Numbered from the stretch's first letter, positions 25,501 through 33,985 are shown. The stretch: 59,053 nt of DNA from an uncultured Eubacteriales bacterium (GCA_900546215.1 URCD01000002.1:1-59053); one strand, 5' to 3'. Translations and numbers: made by a program. The notes: generated by a model from the sequence alone, not told the origin.

Positions 25501-25637
25501 GAGTAATTGAACGCAATAAGGAAAGCATTATGAGCGATGTTCTTGCCTTGGAAATGACAGAGGGCGAGGGCGAAGGCTATACTAAGGAATGGAACATTAA
25601 CGGTGAGAAGGTAACACTTACGGTTAAGAAGATGTAA
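22518..25637 (+). CDS. ileS: Isoleucyl-tRNA synthetase (IleRS2 type)
   Basis: Charges tRNA-Ile. At 1039 residues it is of the longer, eukaryote-like class 2 type. Seen are the HIGH motif in NGKPHIGHVETRSIKD near residue 53, GGWDTHGLPVELEVEKQLG near 87, the CP1 editing domain, the KMSKS equivalent MSKHKGNVVDP near 593, and Cys pairs (CPRCG near 183, CWRCD, CPKCGKQ). The MSKHKGN form and overall layout match IleRS2 enzymes, many of which are little affected by mupirocin. ATG 22518 follows GGAGG at 22505-22509. Expression is T-box controlled. Confidence 0.95.
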   Translation: MLYEKVSTDLNFVDREQKVLDFWKQNEIFKKSIKLREGNPRFTWIEGPPTANGKPHIGHVETRSIKDLILRYRVMKGYDVLRKGGWDTHGLPVELEVEKQLGISGKPQIEKYGVEPFIKKCKESVWKYSTEWEEMSDRVAFWADMEDPYVTYHDTYIESEWWALKKIWEKGLLYKGHKVVPYCPRCGTALSSHEVAQGYKDVKELSVYAKFPVVGKENEYILAWTTTPWTLPSNVALVVNAHEDYVKVSYKGEVLIFAKALVETLLKEDYEILETFKGADLQGIRYKCLFDFLDDDPTGFYVVTDDYVTLTDGTGVVHTAPAFGEDDYRVGRAFGLPFRQYVDTQGNFTGEVKPWAGKFVKDCDKPIIEYLKEQGLLFAAVPFEHSYPFCWRCDTPLLYYARSTWFIEMTKVRDKLVANNETIEWYPDNIKHGRFGKFIENVIDWGLSRERYWGTPLPVWECECGYFHTIGSVEELRSMSDDCPEELELHKPYIDAVHIKCPKCGKQMTRVPEVIDCWFDSGSAPFAQWHYPFENKEIFEKRFPADFITEAVDQTRGWFYSMLAVSTLVFDTTSYTHCMSMGHVLDKYGIKMSKHKGNVVDPWDVMNKQGADAIRWYFYVNSAPWLPCRFDDEAVDESQRKFMGTFWNTYAFYVLYANIDNFNPMEYKLEYDKLPPMDRWILSKLQTLVKYVDECLFSYKITEPARALQSFVDDMSNWYVRRSRERFWASGMPQDKINAYMTLYTVLSTLSKVAAPFTPYIAEEIYRNIVVKVDSTVPESVHLCDFPAANEEWIDKELEENMDLVLDIVVLGRAARNEANIKNRQPIGLMYVRAERTLPEMYAEIVLDELNVKKIQFTDDVEGFVTYKFKPQLRTLGPKFGKLVPKIGAALGEVDGTAFMNELRANGKVTLVIEGTEVELEEGDLLIETAQKEGHISVEDNGVTVVMDTNLTEELIEEGFVREIVSKVQTMRKEAGFEVLDRIAVYHKDSDKVAGVIERNKESIMSDVLALEMTEGEGEGYTKEWNINGEKVTLTVKKM

Positions 25638-25640
25638 TAT

Positions 25641-25676
25641 AAACAGGCCGGCGGATTTTCCGCCGGCCTGTTTTAT
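25641..25676 (+). terminator. Terminator of ileS
   Basis: AACAGGCCGGCGG and CCGCCGGCCTGTT form a 13-bp GC-rich stem followed by TTTA. Confidence 0.9.
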
Positions 25677-25722
25677 AAATATGAATAAGATAGATACCTA
25701 AGGCCGTGATATTTTTAGGGCC

Positions 25723-27267
25723 TCATCTAGGCTTTACCATGGAAACCAAGGTCTCAAATCTTTTCTGAGACGGCAGACCTGAAATTTTTTCTTTAGGGGG
25801 AAAGCCCTTGTCAAATTCCTCAGCCTCAACCACGTCAAACTCAAAAACCTTATCCTCTATAAACCGGCCGTCACAGTCTGCCAGTGCGCCTTCTTTCAAT
25901 TCCAAAGCCTGAAGGGCGGCGGCATACATATTGTCGGCTGTGCCTATGCCGTATTTTTCAGCGGGAACAAACCCAAAACGGCAGTAGTAATTAGGGTCGC
26001 CCATTATGAGAACAGCGTTGCAGCCCATTTCCTTCGCTTTTAAAAGGCTGTGCTTTATTAAGGCGCTTCCGATTCCTCGGCTCTGATATTTGGGAAGCAC
26101 TGCAAGAGGGCCGAAGCATAAAACCCGAATTTCTTTTTGGTTGTCACAAAGGATTTTTGCTTCAGTATACATGATGCTTCCTGCGATTTCGCCGTTGATT
26201 TCTGCCGCAAAATCCAGTTCCTTTATAAAGGAACTGCTTGTACGCATTATATGTGCCAGATAGTGCTCAGTACAGCCCTCGCAATAATGGTTGAAAAAGG
26301 CCTCACGTATTACATGCTCGACGGCACTGTAATCATCGGGCGTTTCGTTTCTAATTACAAGACCGTCAGAGGCGCTTTCCCTGGTAACGAAAGTAAATTT
26401 TATGTCGTCTGCTGCCAAGGTAAGATAGCGAAGTCCCTTGCCGTTAACCATGGCGTGATACTCTGTCTTTCCGTTATTATAAACAAATTCATCATAAAGC
26501 CATGAACAACCGTCAATACCCTCGTCTTCTAAAACTTCCGCATTTATATACCTGACTTCTTTGCAGGAGCTGCTGTAAAAATCGGGTTCAAATTCTATTA
26601 CATAATCTTTCCCATCCCAATGGTGGGAAATTATTTCATTGTCATGAAAACCATATTTTTCAATTATAGCCTGCGGAAAATGATCTTTGATTGTTTCAAA
26701 GTATTCCATATAGTCGGAATGAGCCTGTTTTACACGCCTTTTGCATTCAAGACTGTATGCCTCTATTTTGTCATAAACTTCCTTTGAAACATAACCCAGG
26801 GCAAGAATTCTTAAATCAGCAATTTCTTTGAGTATGGTTTCCGGAAATTTCTTTTTCAATATAGAGAGAGACAATTTATAACTTCTTTCAAAGTCATTGG
26901 TGATTTTTTTCTCATCGTATACATAGGGTACAAAGCTGTCATGCAGCTTTCTATTATTTTCTACCATTTGAAGGCGGATATCCTCTAACTCATGTTCAGT
27001 ATATAATTCCTTTGCTAAACCGACCTGCCTGCCGTCCTTAGATGGCATTATTTTAGGAGCCTCAATTTTTTTATCAAGGGGATAAACAATATCGGCGGTA
27101 AGAAGGGACTTAAGTTTTTTATCTACAAGTTCTGTTTCCAAATCTTCATTATATCGGTAATGGAAGTATTCTTCTGAAAAGGTCTCAGCTCGTTTTTCAA
27201 TTTTAAGTCCGAAGGTCAGGTCGGTATGCTGCATCATTTCGTAAATTTCTTTAGTGAAAAATTTCAT
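25723..27267 (-). CDS. Two-domain protein: DUF4085-like N-terminus fused to a GNAT acetyltransferase
   Basis: Of 514 residues, the first ~310 begin MKFFTKEIYEMMQ and resemble the DUF4085 group, whose role is unknown. The last ~190 form a GNAT N-acetyltransferase with the acetyl-CoA loop YQSRGIGSALIKHSLLKA near 395 and GDPNYYCRFGFVPA near 422, as in YhbS-type enzymes. The fusion suggests acetylation of a specific partner bound by the N-terminal part. It is a single-gene unit transcribed away from the SLH protein gene; a GGAGG site precedes its ATG. A free-standing GNAT is the more common arrangement. Confidence 0.8.
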   Translation of the reverse strand: MKFFTKEIYEMMQHTDLTFGLKIEKRAETFSEEYFHYRYNEDLETELVDKKLKSLLTADIVYPLDKKIEAPKIMPSKDGRQVGLAKELYTEHELEDIRLQMVENNRKLHDSFVPYVYDEKKITNDFERSYKLSLSILKKKFPETILKEIADLRILALGYVSKEVYDKIEAYSLECKRRVKQAHSDYMEYFETIKDHFPQAIIEKYGFHDNEIISHHWDGKDYVIEFEPDFYSSSCKEVRYINAEVLEDEGIDGCSWLYDEFVYNNGKTEYHAMVNGKGLRYLTLAADDIKFTFVTRESASDGLVIRNETPDDYSAVEHVIREAFFNHYCEGCTEHYLAHIMRTSSSFIKELDFAAEINGEIAGSIMYTEAKILCDNQKEIRVLCFGPLAVLPKYQSRGIGSALIKHSLLKAKEMGCNAVLIMGDPNYYCRFGFVPAEKYGIGTADNMYAAALQALELKEGALADCDGRFIEDKVFEFDVVEAEEFDKGFPPKEKISGLPSQKRFETLVSMVKPR

Positions 27268-27378
27268 TTGTATACCTCCAGTTAAATATGACTTTTTTTA
27301 ATTCTACTATACATATTTTGGCATAACAACATTCTGTGAATTTGTTAAGAAATTTTTAGAAAAAATTTTTCGCCAAAC

Positions 27379-27408
27379 TTCGCATTTTTATGCTTTTTAT
27401 GGTATAGT
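27379..27408 (+). promoter_or_regulatory. Candidate promoter of the first SLH protein gene
   Basis: TTCGCA (27379-27384), 18 bp, TATAGT (27403-27408), about 35 bp before ATG 27445. The -35 box is weak. Confidence 0.4.
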
Positions 27409-27444
27409 AAATCTATATAGACTTATTTATTTGGAGGGGTGTTT

Positions 27445-29007
27445 ATGAACAGGAAAGCGGCACTGTTTCTTGCGGCTGTAATGGCGGCTGGTTCTGCTGT
27501 CAGCGTTACAGCGGCAGAAACGTTTGCAGATATAAATGATGTGCCTTGGGGAGGTGCCCAGGCGTACATAAACAGCGTGTATCAAAACGGACTTATGGTC
27601 GGAGACGTAAACGACAACGGAGAAAGGGTTTTCCGCGCCAAGGACAGTATATCCTATAATGAGACTGTACAGCTTGTTTACAGCCTTTCGGGAGAGAAGG
27701 CAAGCGACGAGACAATAAATAAATGGGCAGAGGACATGAGAAAAAACAATATTCCCAGATGGGCATATGACTGCGTTTCCTACGCGCTGGAAAACGGAAT
27801 CATCTCACGCACAAATATAGCCTCTTTTATGAACCTTGACGGAACGGCAAGAAATGCCACCAGAGAGGATACAGCATATATTTTCGGTAAATTCCTGGAG
27901 AAAAAGGGTCAAAAGGCGTCAGCCGGAGCAAAGGGCTTTGCGGATGTTAATAAAATATCGACCGTATGCCAGCCGTATGTAAGCCTGCTGTCAAGTCTTG
28001 GCATAATTGTCGGAGACGAAAACAATAATTTCAATCCGAATAATACGGTAAACAGAGCTGAAATGGCTGTTATAGCCACAAAGACCAGCAGCATCCTTAA
28101 GGACATAGAGGAGGAGCCTGTACACAGCGAAAAGCCGCAGAGTGATTATTCGGGATATATAAACAATGTAACCGATACTTCAATACAGATTTACACCTTC
28201 GACGGAAACAGCGTAATTCTTGACAGGGCATGGAATTCGCAGTTTTATCTTGACGGCGAGGAAATAAGCACAAGGGGTATTTATTCCCTTACCTCCAACG
28301 GAATACTTGTAAAGGCCAATGTATACGTTAACTCCGATGGCATCGCAATGGAAATTTACTGTACAAGGGCTGAGGTTGAAGGACGCGTGGCAGATGTTGG
28401 TTTTAAAGCCGGAAGGTATAAAAAAGGCAGCAAACGGATTCCTTATGCTTTTTATACAGTAACAATAACATATGCAAACGGACTCAGCCGCTCATATAGA
28501 ATCGATGATGATACGGATTTTTATTATGACGATGAAGAGATAGATGTTGAAGAGTTTCAGGAGCTTATCGGAAAATCCCTTCCTGATGTGAAGGAAGACG
28601 ATGAGATTGTGGCAGAATGTATAGCTGACGGGTTTGAGATACTAAAGGTATGGGAACCTGATAAAGATGATGAAGAAAAATATTTGAATATATATGGAGT
28701 TGCCGAAGCAGAATTCAACGATGAATACTACGTTTATCCGCAGGCTGCAATTAAAGAACTGCATATGTACAGCATTATGCTTGAAGAGGCTGTTATTTCA
28801 GAAATTAACGGTGAAAAGGTAACTGTTCTTGATGATGAGGGACGTGAGTTTGAATATAAATTTGCGGACAACGCCAGATACTATGTTGACGGCAAAAAGA
28901 AAAGGCTTACAGATTTTAAGAAGGCTGTAAGGCTTAACTATTCAACGGTTACTATAAAATATGACAATGACGGATATATTACCCATATGTACGCTGAAAC
29001 GAAGTAA
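27445..29007 (+). CDS. SLH-domain cell-surface protein
   Basis: An exported protein of 520 residues. A signal peptide ends near VSVTAAE (residue ~24). Residues ~25-220 carry SLH repeats (FADINDVPWGGAQAYINSVY, and FADVNKISTVCQPYVSLLSS with INRAEMA-like NRAEMAVIATK). They bind pyruvylated cell-wall polysaccharide. The rest is beta-rich, with a repeat beginning GYINNVTDTSIQIYTFDG also seen in the protein at 30173. ATG 27445 follows GGAGGGG. Function beyond anchoring is unknown. It is a paralogue of the 709-residue protein two genes on. Confidence 0.85.
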   Translation: MNRKAALFLAAVMAAGSAVSVTAAETFADINDVPWGGAQAYINSVYQNGLMVGDVNDNGERVFRAKDSISYNETVQLVYSLSGEKASDETINKWAEDMRKNNIPRWAYDCVSYALENGIISRTNIASFMNLDGTARNATREDTAYIFGKFLEKKGQKASAGAKGFADVNKISTVCQPYVSLLSSLGIIVGDENNNFNPNNTVNRAEMAVIATKTSSILKDIEEEPVHSEKPQSDYSGYINNVTDTSIQIYTFDGNSVILDRAWNSQFYLDGEEISTRGIYSLTSNGILVKANVYVNSDGIAMEIYCTRAEVEGRVADVGFKAGRYKKGSKRIPYAFYTVTITYANGLSRSYRIDDDTDFYYDDEEIDVEEFQELIGKSLPDVKEDDEIVAECIADGFEILKVWEPDKDDEEKYLNIYGVAEAEFNDEYYVYPQAAIKELHMYSIMLEEAVISEINGEKVTVLDDEGREFEYKFADNARYYVDGKKKRLTDFKKAVRLNYSTVTIKYDNDGYITHMYAETK

Positions 29008-29010
29008 TTT

Positions 29011-29037
29011 AAAACAGGCTGAAAAAGCCTGTTTTTT
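29011..29037 (+). terminator. Terminator of the first SLH gene
   Basis: AAAACAGGCT (29011-29020) pairs with AGCCTGTTTT (29026-29035), followed by Ts. Confidence 0.85.
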
Positions 29038-29049
29038 GTTGCATAAATA

Positions 29050-29081
29050 TTGAATATCAGCAGTGACTGTGCTATATTCAA
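29050..29081. promoter_or_regulatory. Inverted repeat of unknown role
   Basis: TTGAATAT (29050-29057) and ATATTCAA (29074-29081) are exact inverted repeats, extended inward by AGCA/TGCT with a one-base bulge. No T run follows. It lies more than 80 bp before the next promoter and could be an operator. Confidence 0.4.
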
Positions 29082-29164
29082 GAAAGTTTCATACTTGAGT
29101 CTGGACTTCGGAGGGATAACTCGAAAACAATCGGTTTATGGCATACTCTTGCAGGTCAGCATAT

Positions 29165-29193
29165 TTGATTTATAAGGGCTAATATGATACAAT
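29165..29193 (+). promoter_or_regulatory. Sigma-A promoter of the DTD2-like gene
   Basis: TTGATT (29165-29170), 17 bp, TACAAT (29188-29193), about 25 bp before the start codon. Confidence 0.55.
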
Positions 29194-29218
29194 TATCGCA
29201 CAAGTGAGGGGAATTAAA

Positions 29219-30160
29219 ATGAAAGCGGTTTACTATATATGCAATAATAAGAACTGGGGGCATGTGGCCTCTATAGTATGGGAGCTTCTTGAAAGAGAAG
29301 GCTGTTTTCAGAAAAAGGCAGACTTTGAATTCGATGGCAGGGAAGTTTATATTTATGAAAAGGACGGAAACGAATATTATTTCGTTCCCACGGAAATAGC
29401 CCTGTGCCTTGACTATGATAGGTATCTGCCATATATGAATAAATATTTCTCTGACTTTGATATGTCTGCCATGGTAACATGGCATGAAGGCGCGAACTCA
29501 CCTGAAAGGGTGCTGACGGTTCATTCGCTTGGAGACATGAATTCCGGAGCATTTGACGTTATTGACACAAAATTTATGCATAATCTTTTGAGGGGCTACA
29601 AGCAGGAAAAGGACAAGCTTGGCCTTGAGGATTTTACGGTGGCGACAGAGGCCACGCACTGGTCAGGAGCGCACAGCGACGAAGCTGACCCGACGCTTCT
29701 TCTTCAATACAAGGTTCCAATGGTTGATATTGAGGTTGGAAGCGAGGAGGAAAGCTGGACCAATGAGAAGGCGTGCCTTGCACTTGCCAGAACGCTGACG
29801 CATGTATTTGATAATGACGGCAAGAGAATACATAACATACTTTGTGTGGGAGGCGTTCACTTTGACCCCAATTATGCCGAAGCTGCTTTTGCAGACTGGG
29901 GAGACAATGAATGCTTTGGCGTAAGCCATATATTGGCCAATCAGTGGCTTGTTTCAGGGCAGTATGAAAATGAGGACGGCTTCAAAAGGGCCTGTGACTG
30001 TGTTGAGGCAATCAGAGGAGGTATCGAGGCTATAGCCTTCCATGACAAGCTTAAGGGCTGTTATAAGGATTTGGTAAGAAAGCTGGGAGAGCACTATAAC
30101 GTTCCGGTTCTTAAGCACCAAAGGCTTAGAAAGCCTGAGGAACTGGAATTTAATAAATAA
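29219..30160 (+). CDS. DTD2/GEK1-type D-aminoacyl-tRNA deacylase homologue
   Basis: DTD2 hydrolyses D-amino acids, and in plants acetaldehyde-modified aminoacyl groups, from tRNA. The 313-residue protein keeps the family's hallmark segments in order: LTVHSLGD at 99-106, EATHWSGAH at 144-152 (family EATHHGP), VDIEVGSEEESW at 169-180 (family EIGSTEEEW), and GGVHFDP at 211-217 (family GGGHYAP). The family is best known from archaea and plants, so a bacterial copy is uncommon. ATG 29219 follows GAGGGGA; an upstream in-frame GTG at 29204 overlaps that site. It lies 12 bp before an SLH protein gene and may share its transcript. Confidence 0.8.
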   Translation: MKAVYYICNNKNWGHVASIVWELLEREGCFQKKADFEFDGREVYIYEKDGNEYYFVPTEIALCLDYDRYLPYMNKYFSDFDMSAMVTWHEGANSPERVLTVHSLGDMNSGAFDVIDTKFMHNLLRGYKQEKDKLGLEDFTVATEATHWSGAHSDEADPTLLLQYKVPMVDIEVGSEEESWTNEKACLALARTLTHVFDNDGKRIHNILCVGGVHFDPNYAEAAFADWGDNECFGVSHILANQWLVSGQYENEDGFKRACDCVEAIRGGIEAIAFHDKLKGCYKDLVRKLGEHYNVPVLKHQRLRKPEELEFNK

Positions 30161-30172
30161 GGAGGAGATTGG

Positions 30173-32302
30173 ATGAAAAGGTTAATTGCATTATCACTTG
30201 CTGCCGTTATGTCAATTGGCATGGCTGTGAGCGCCAGCGCGGCTAATTTCAGCGATATAAACAATGTTCCCTGGGATGGGGCAAAGGAATACATAAACAG
30301 CGTGGCTGACCTCGGCCTGATGGTGGGAGACACCGACAGCGCCGGAAATAAGACTTTCAGGGCAAAGGACAGGATTACCTACTGTGAGGCAATGCAGCTG
30401 GCATACAGTGTGCTTAAGGGAACAGACAGCCTTAAAACGAGTACGGACGCGTCTGCAAAATGGAAGAGCGCCATGCAGGCTGCCAACATTCCCGAATGGG
30501 CGTATACGTCCGTCGCGTATGGACTTGAAAGCGGAGTTGTAAGCGAAAACGATGTTAAAATATTTATGAAGGGCGCAGGAGAGAACAGGGACGCTACCCG
30601 TGAGAACGTGGCGGTTATATTCGGAAAGGCCTTAAGCCATATATCAGATGTTAATACGTTGGCGGCGCTTACATTTAAGGATAAGAATGAAATTACTGCC
30701 AGCAGTGTTCCTTATATAGACCTTTTGGCAAGGCTTGAAATACTTGTGGGCGATGACAGCGGAAACTTCAATCCCAAAAACTACATCAACAGGGCTGAAA
30801 TGGCTGTTATAGCCTCCAAATCATACAATAAAATAACCGAGCTTAAAAAGACTGAAACACCGCAGACCGTTGGAAGCTTCACAGGAAAAATAATCCTTAC
30901 AGACAACGGAACTGACCAGCAGACGATAGCGGTAAGCGAGACAGGTAGTGGAAAAACATCCACATTTACGATTAATGCCTCAACTCCTGTTATAAACTCT
31001 GACGGCGAGGTTATGAGCTACAAGGATATAAGCCTTGGGGATACGGTTACAGTAACAACATCCAGCGGAGTTGTTGTTTCGGTTATAATTAAAGACGATG
31101 TGGAGGATTTAAAGGAAGAGGATACTAAAAAGGGAGATTCCCTTGAAGGATACCTCAATAACATAACATCAAAGGTAATTACCTTTGATACTGAGGACGG
31201 AAAGCAGTCAAGATACGAGTTTGCTTCTAATCCAAGAATTACGCTTAACGGAAGCGTTGTCTCCAAGGATGACCTTTATGAATATGTAACGGACAGAAAT
31301 GTTCTTTATGTTGAGGTTAAGCTTGATTCGTCGGGAGATGTTGAGTCTCTCAGCGCTAAATTCTGCGACGTTGAGGGCGAGCTGACAAACGTAAAGGACA
31401 GCTCCGTATATGTTAAATATGAGTACGCAAAGAACAACAGCAAAAATGTTAAGGTAGAATTAGGAAGCAGCTGCGAGATTTACCTGGACGGAACAAAAAT
31501 AAGCGAGTCCAAGGCTGAGAGCCTTTTTGATGAGAAGGACGGAGGACTGTTTGCAAAGGTTAAGGTAAATAATCTCAATAAGGCCACAAAGGTTGAAATC
31601 TTCCACGATACATATAACAACGGTGAGCTTATAAGCATCAGCTCGTCATCAATTGAAGTAAAATCCAATTTCGGAAGAACTGTTGAGTACGAGTTGGACG
31701 ACGACGCTGTGCTGACATTAAACGGCTCCGAGGCAAAATACAAGGATATTAAAAACGCCCTTAAAGCGTCAGATGTACTTGTTACGCTGGAATTCAACAG
31801 CAAGGACTTAGTTATAAGGGCGGACGCGCAGGTTAAGACGGCAAAGGGCATAGTAAAGGCTGCTGAAAGCAAAAAGCTGGCTATACTTGACGCCGATGAA
31901 AACAGAATGTCGCTTACAGTTGACAGGAATATAGAATGTACCTATAACGACGAGGAGGTTAGCTACTCACAGTTCCAGAAGCTGTATAAAAATGCTGAAA
32001 ATGCCGTTGTAGCGGTGGCGGAACTGGACGATGAGGGCATTGTAATAAAGGTTGACGCGTGGGAAGGCTCAAATACAGAGGGAAACATAACTTCAATATC
32101 CAGCAGCAAGATTACATTTGAGGATGTGGCAGGAATTGAGTACAGCTATAAAATAGAGCCTGCTGTAAGAGGCTACCTTGACGGACAGGAGCTTATGCCC
32201 GGTTCAAGAATTTTTGACCACGCAGAGGAAGGCATGAAGGTTAAGGTGACATTCAGCAGCAGAGATTACGTTAACAGAATTTATTTGACTACAGAGGACT
32301 AA
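30173..32302 (+). CDS. Large SLH-domain surface protein with tandem beta repeats
   Basis: A 709-residue exported protein. A signal peptide ends near VSASAAN (residue ~23). SLH repeats cover ~24-220 (FSDINNVPWDGAKEYINSVA; INRAEMAVIASK). The remaining ~475 residues are about six tandem units of ~75-80 residues, each opening with a segment such as GYLNNITSKVITFDTEDG, GELISISSSSIEVKSNFG or GNITSISSSKITFEDVAG and containing a LNG or LDG turn. This repeat is shared with the protein at 27445. It probably forms an extended stalk or S-layer component. AAGGAGGAG precedes ATG 30173. Confidence 0.88.
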   Translation: MKRLIALSLAAVMSIGMAVSASAANFSDINNVPWDGAKEYINSVADLGLMVGDTDSAGNKTFRAKDRITYCEAMQLAYSVLKGTDSLKTSTDASAKWKSAMQAANIPEWAYTSVAYGLESGVVSENDVKIFMKGAGENRDATRENVAVIFGKALSHISDVNTLAALTFKDKNEITASSVPYIDLLARLEILVGDDSGNFNPKNYINRAEMAVIASKSYNKITELKKTETPQTVGSFTGKIILTDNGTDQQTIAVSETGSGKTSTFTINASTPVINSDGEVMSYKDISLGDTVTVTTSSGVVVSVIIKDDVEDLKEEDTKKGDSLEGYLNNITSKVITFDTEDGKQSRYEFASNPRITLNGSVVSKDDLYEYVTDRNVLYVEVKLDSSGDVESLSAKFCDVEGELTNVKDSSVYVKYEYAKNNSKNVKVELGSSCEIYLDGTKISESKAESLFDEKDGGLFAKVKVNNLNKATKVEIFHDTYNNGELISISSSSIEVKSNFGRTVEYELDDDAVLTLNGSEAKYKDIKNALKASDVLVTLEFNSKDLVIRADAQVKTAKGIVKAAESKKLAILDADENRMSLTVDRNIECTYNDEEVSYSQFQKLYKNAENAVVAVAELDDEGIVIKVDAWEGSNTEGNITSISSSKITFEDVAGIEYSYKIEPAVRGYLDGQELMPGSRIFDHAEEGMKVKVTFSSRDYVNRIYLTTED

Positions 32303-32314
32303 AGGTGTGATTAT

Positions 32315-33187
32315 ATGAGATATGAAGGCGCCGTATACAGGCCGCCGAGCGAGGCCGGCAGCCTGATTATACAGATGACTATAGGCTGTGCCAGAAACAC
32401 ATGCCGCTTCTGCAATATGTATAAGGCTAAAAATTTCAGAATACGCCCGCTTGATGAGGTTGTAGAGGATCTTTATATGGCAAGGGAGTACTACAAGGAT
32501 TATCTTGTAAAAAGGGTGTTTCTGGCTGACGGCGACGCTCTTATATGCAAGACAGATGATCTGCTGTATATCATGGGCGAGGTAAAGAGGATTTTTCCGG
32601 AAAACGAGAGAATTACAATGTACGGCGCTCCGAAGGACGTTTTGCTTAAAAGCCATGAGGACCTTGTCAGGCTCAGAAATGCAGGACTTGAGATGGTTTA
32701 CGTGGGAGCGGAGTCAGGCGACGACGATGTTTTGGAATATGTGAAAAAGGGAGCTACCCATGCTGAAATAGCGGAGGCCGGGAAAAAACTTAAGGCCGCT
32801 GGTATTAAGGTTTCCGTGACGCTGATTTCAGGGCTTGGCGGAAAGAAATATCTTGAGAGCCACGCTGTAAATTCAGCTAAGCTGATAAGTGAGATGAAGC
32901 CCGACTATGTGGGCTTTCTGACGCTGCTGCTGGAAAGTGGCGCGCCTATGTATGAGGAGCTGAGAGAGGGAAGATTCAGCTATCTTACTCCTCCTGAGGT
33001 ATTTGAGGAATTAAAGCTGTTCATAAAAAATGTGGATTCGGAGGGAACGGTTTTCCGCTCCAACCATGCGTCCAACTATATTTCGCTGGGCGGAACATTC
33101 AACAGGGACAACGAGGCGCTTCTTAAACAGATTGAGGAAGCGGAGAAAAGAAACGTTTACAAGCCGGAGTATTACAGGGGCCTGTAA
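32315..33187 (+). CDS. Radical SAM protein (CX4CX2C type)
   Basis: Begins MRYEGAVYRPPSEAGSLIIQ, followed by the cluster motif GCARNTCRFC with Cys25, Cys30 and Cys33. The CX4CX2C spacing is seen in the Elp3/YgiQ-like branch of radical SAM enzymes and binds the [4Fe-4S] cluster that cleaves S-adenosylmethionine. Downstream features include FLADGDAL near residue 70 and VYVGAESGDDDVL near residue 130, as in the SAM-binding barrel. The 290-residue protein has no further Cys-rich domain. Substrate unknown. It follows the SLH gene by 12 bp and precedes a membrane protein gene by 15 bp. Confidence 0.85.
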   Translation: MRYEGAVYRPPSEAGSLIIQMTIGCARNTCRFCNMYKAKNFRIRPLDEVVEDLYMAREYYKDYLVKRVFLADGDALICKTDDLLYIMGEVKRIFPENERITMYGAPKDVLLKSHEDLVRLRNAGLEMVYVGAESGDDDVLEYVKKGATHAEIAEAGKKLKAAGIKVSVTLISGLGGKKYLESHAVNSAKLISEMKPDYVGFLTLLLESGAPMYEELREGRFSYLTPPEVFEELKLFIKNVDSEGTVFRSNHASNYISLGGTFNRDNEALLKQIEEAEKRNVYKPEYYRGL

Positions 33188-33202
33188 GAGAGGGTAATTG
33201 CA

Positions 33203-33985
33203 ATGACTTATGTTGGTTATTTGGCAGGTATAATAATATTTGCGTCCGTATGGGCGGTGTTCGCTACAGGACGCAAAAGCTGGCTGGTTACCGCCTTTTG
33301 GGCAGGCATAATGTTTGTTATGTCGCTGGGGGTGAAACGTGGCCTTGAGGTCAACGGCCTATGCCTGTTGATAGCCATGCTTGAGACTCTTATGACTATA
33401 AGGGCCACATACGGCATAAGGATTTGGAACCAGAGCCTTAAAGACAAGGGGCTGGCTCTGCCCATAGTAATTTATCTGATTACCGTGCTTTTAGTAGGCT
33501 ACTGTGTGATACAGATACAAAAAATCGGCTACATTCCTGATTTCATGAGCTTCAAGGGTGAAATGGGAATAGTCAGAAAAATATTTAATCTTATAATTAT
33601 ATTTTTGATTTCCGGGCCGCCGGCGTATATTGGGCTGATGAGATTTGAAAGGTTTTTCTCAAACCCAATGAGCCTGACGCTTCTAAACTGCAGATTCTAT
33701 ACCAGCAGCATGATGGGAGGAACCGTTTTTAAGGGCTACTATATGTACGGCATAAATAACGGAGTAAAGTACTATTTCAGAATAACAAAGCGTGCGTATT
33801 TTATGCTTCGTTTTGAGGACAGAGTAGTGCTTGAAATGAGGAAGGATTTAAGGGGCAACATGTTTGCCGTTAAAAATCCGTGTCCAAAAAATCTTGAGCA
33901 TGTGGCAAGACGTGATATAAGAATGGCCAAAAATATTGCAATGTCGGCTGTTGTGTACGCTATTTTGATGGTTATTATATTATAA
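33203..33985 (+). CDS. Integral membrane protein, function unknown
   Basis: A 260-residue protein with about six predicted membrane segments: near residues 3-20, 28-42, 50-68, 86-104, 125-145 and at the C-terminus 240-258. Between the fifth and last segment lies a soluble part (YMYGINNGVKYYFRITKRAY) that is beta-rich and basic. I do not recognise the family. It is last in the run SLH-radical SAM-membrane protein and is followed by a terminator. Confidence 0.75.
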   Translation: MTYVGYLAGIIIFASVWAVFATGRKSWLVTAFWAGIMFVMSLGVKRGLEVNGLCLLIAMLETLMTIRATYGIRIWNQSLKDKGLALPIVIYLITVLLVGYCVIQIQKIGYIPDFMSFKGEMGIVRKIFNLIIIFLISGPPAYIGLMRFERFFSNPMSLTLLNCRFYTSSMMGGTVFKGYYMYGINNGVKYYFRITKRAYFMLRFEDRVVLEMRKDLRGNMFAVKNPCPKNLEHVARRDIRMAKNIAMSAVVYAILMVIIL

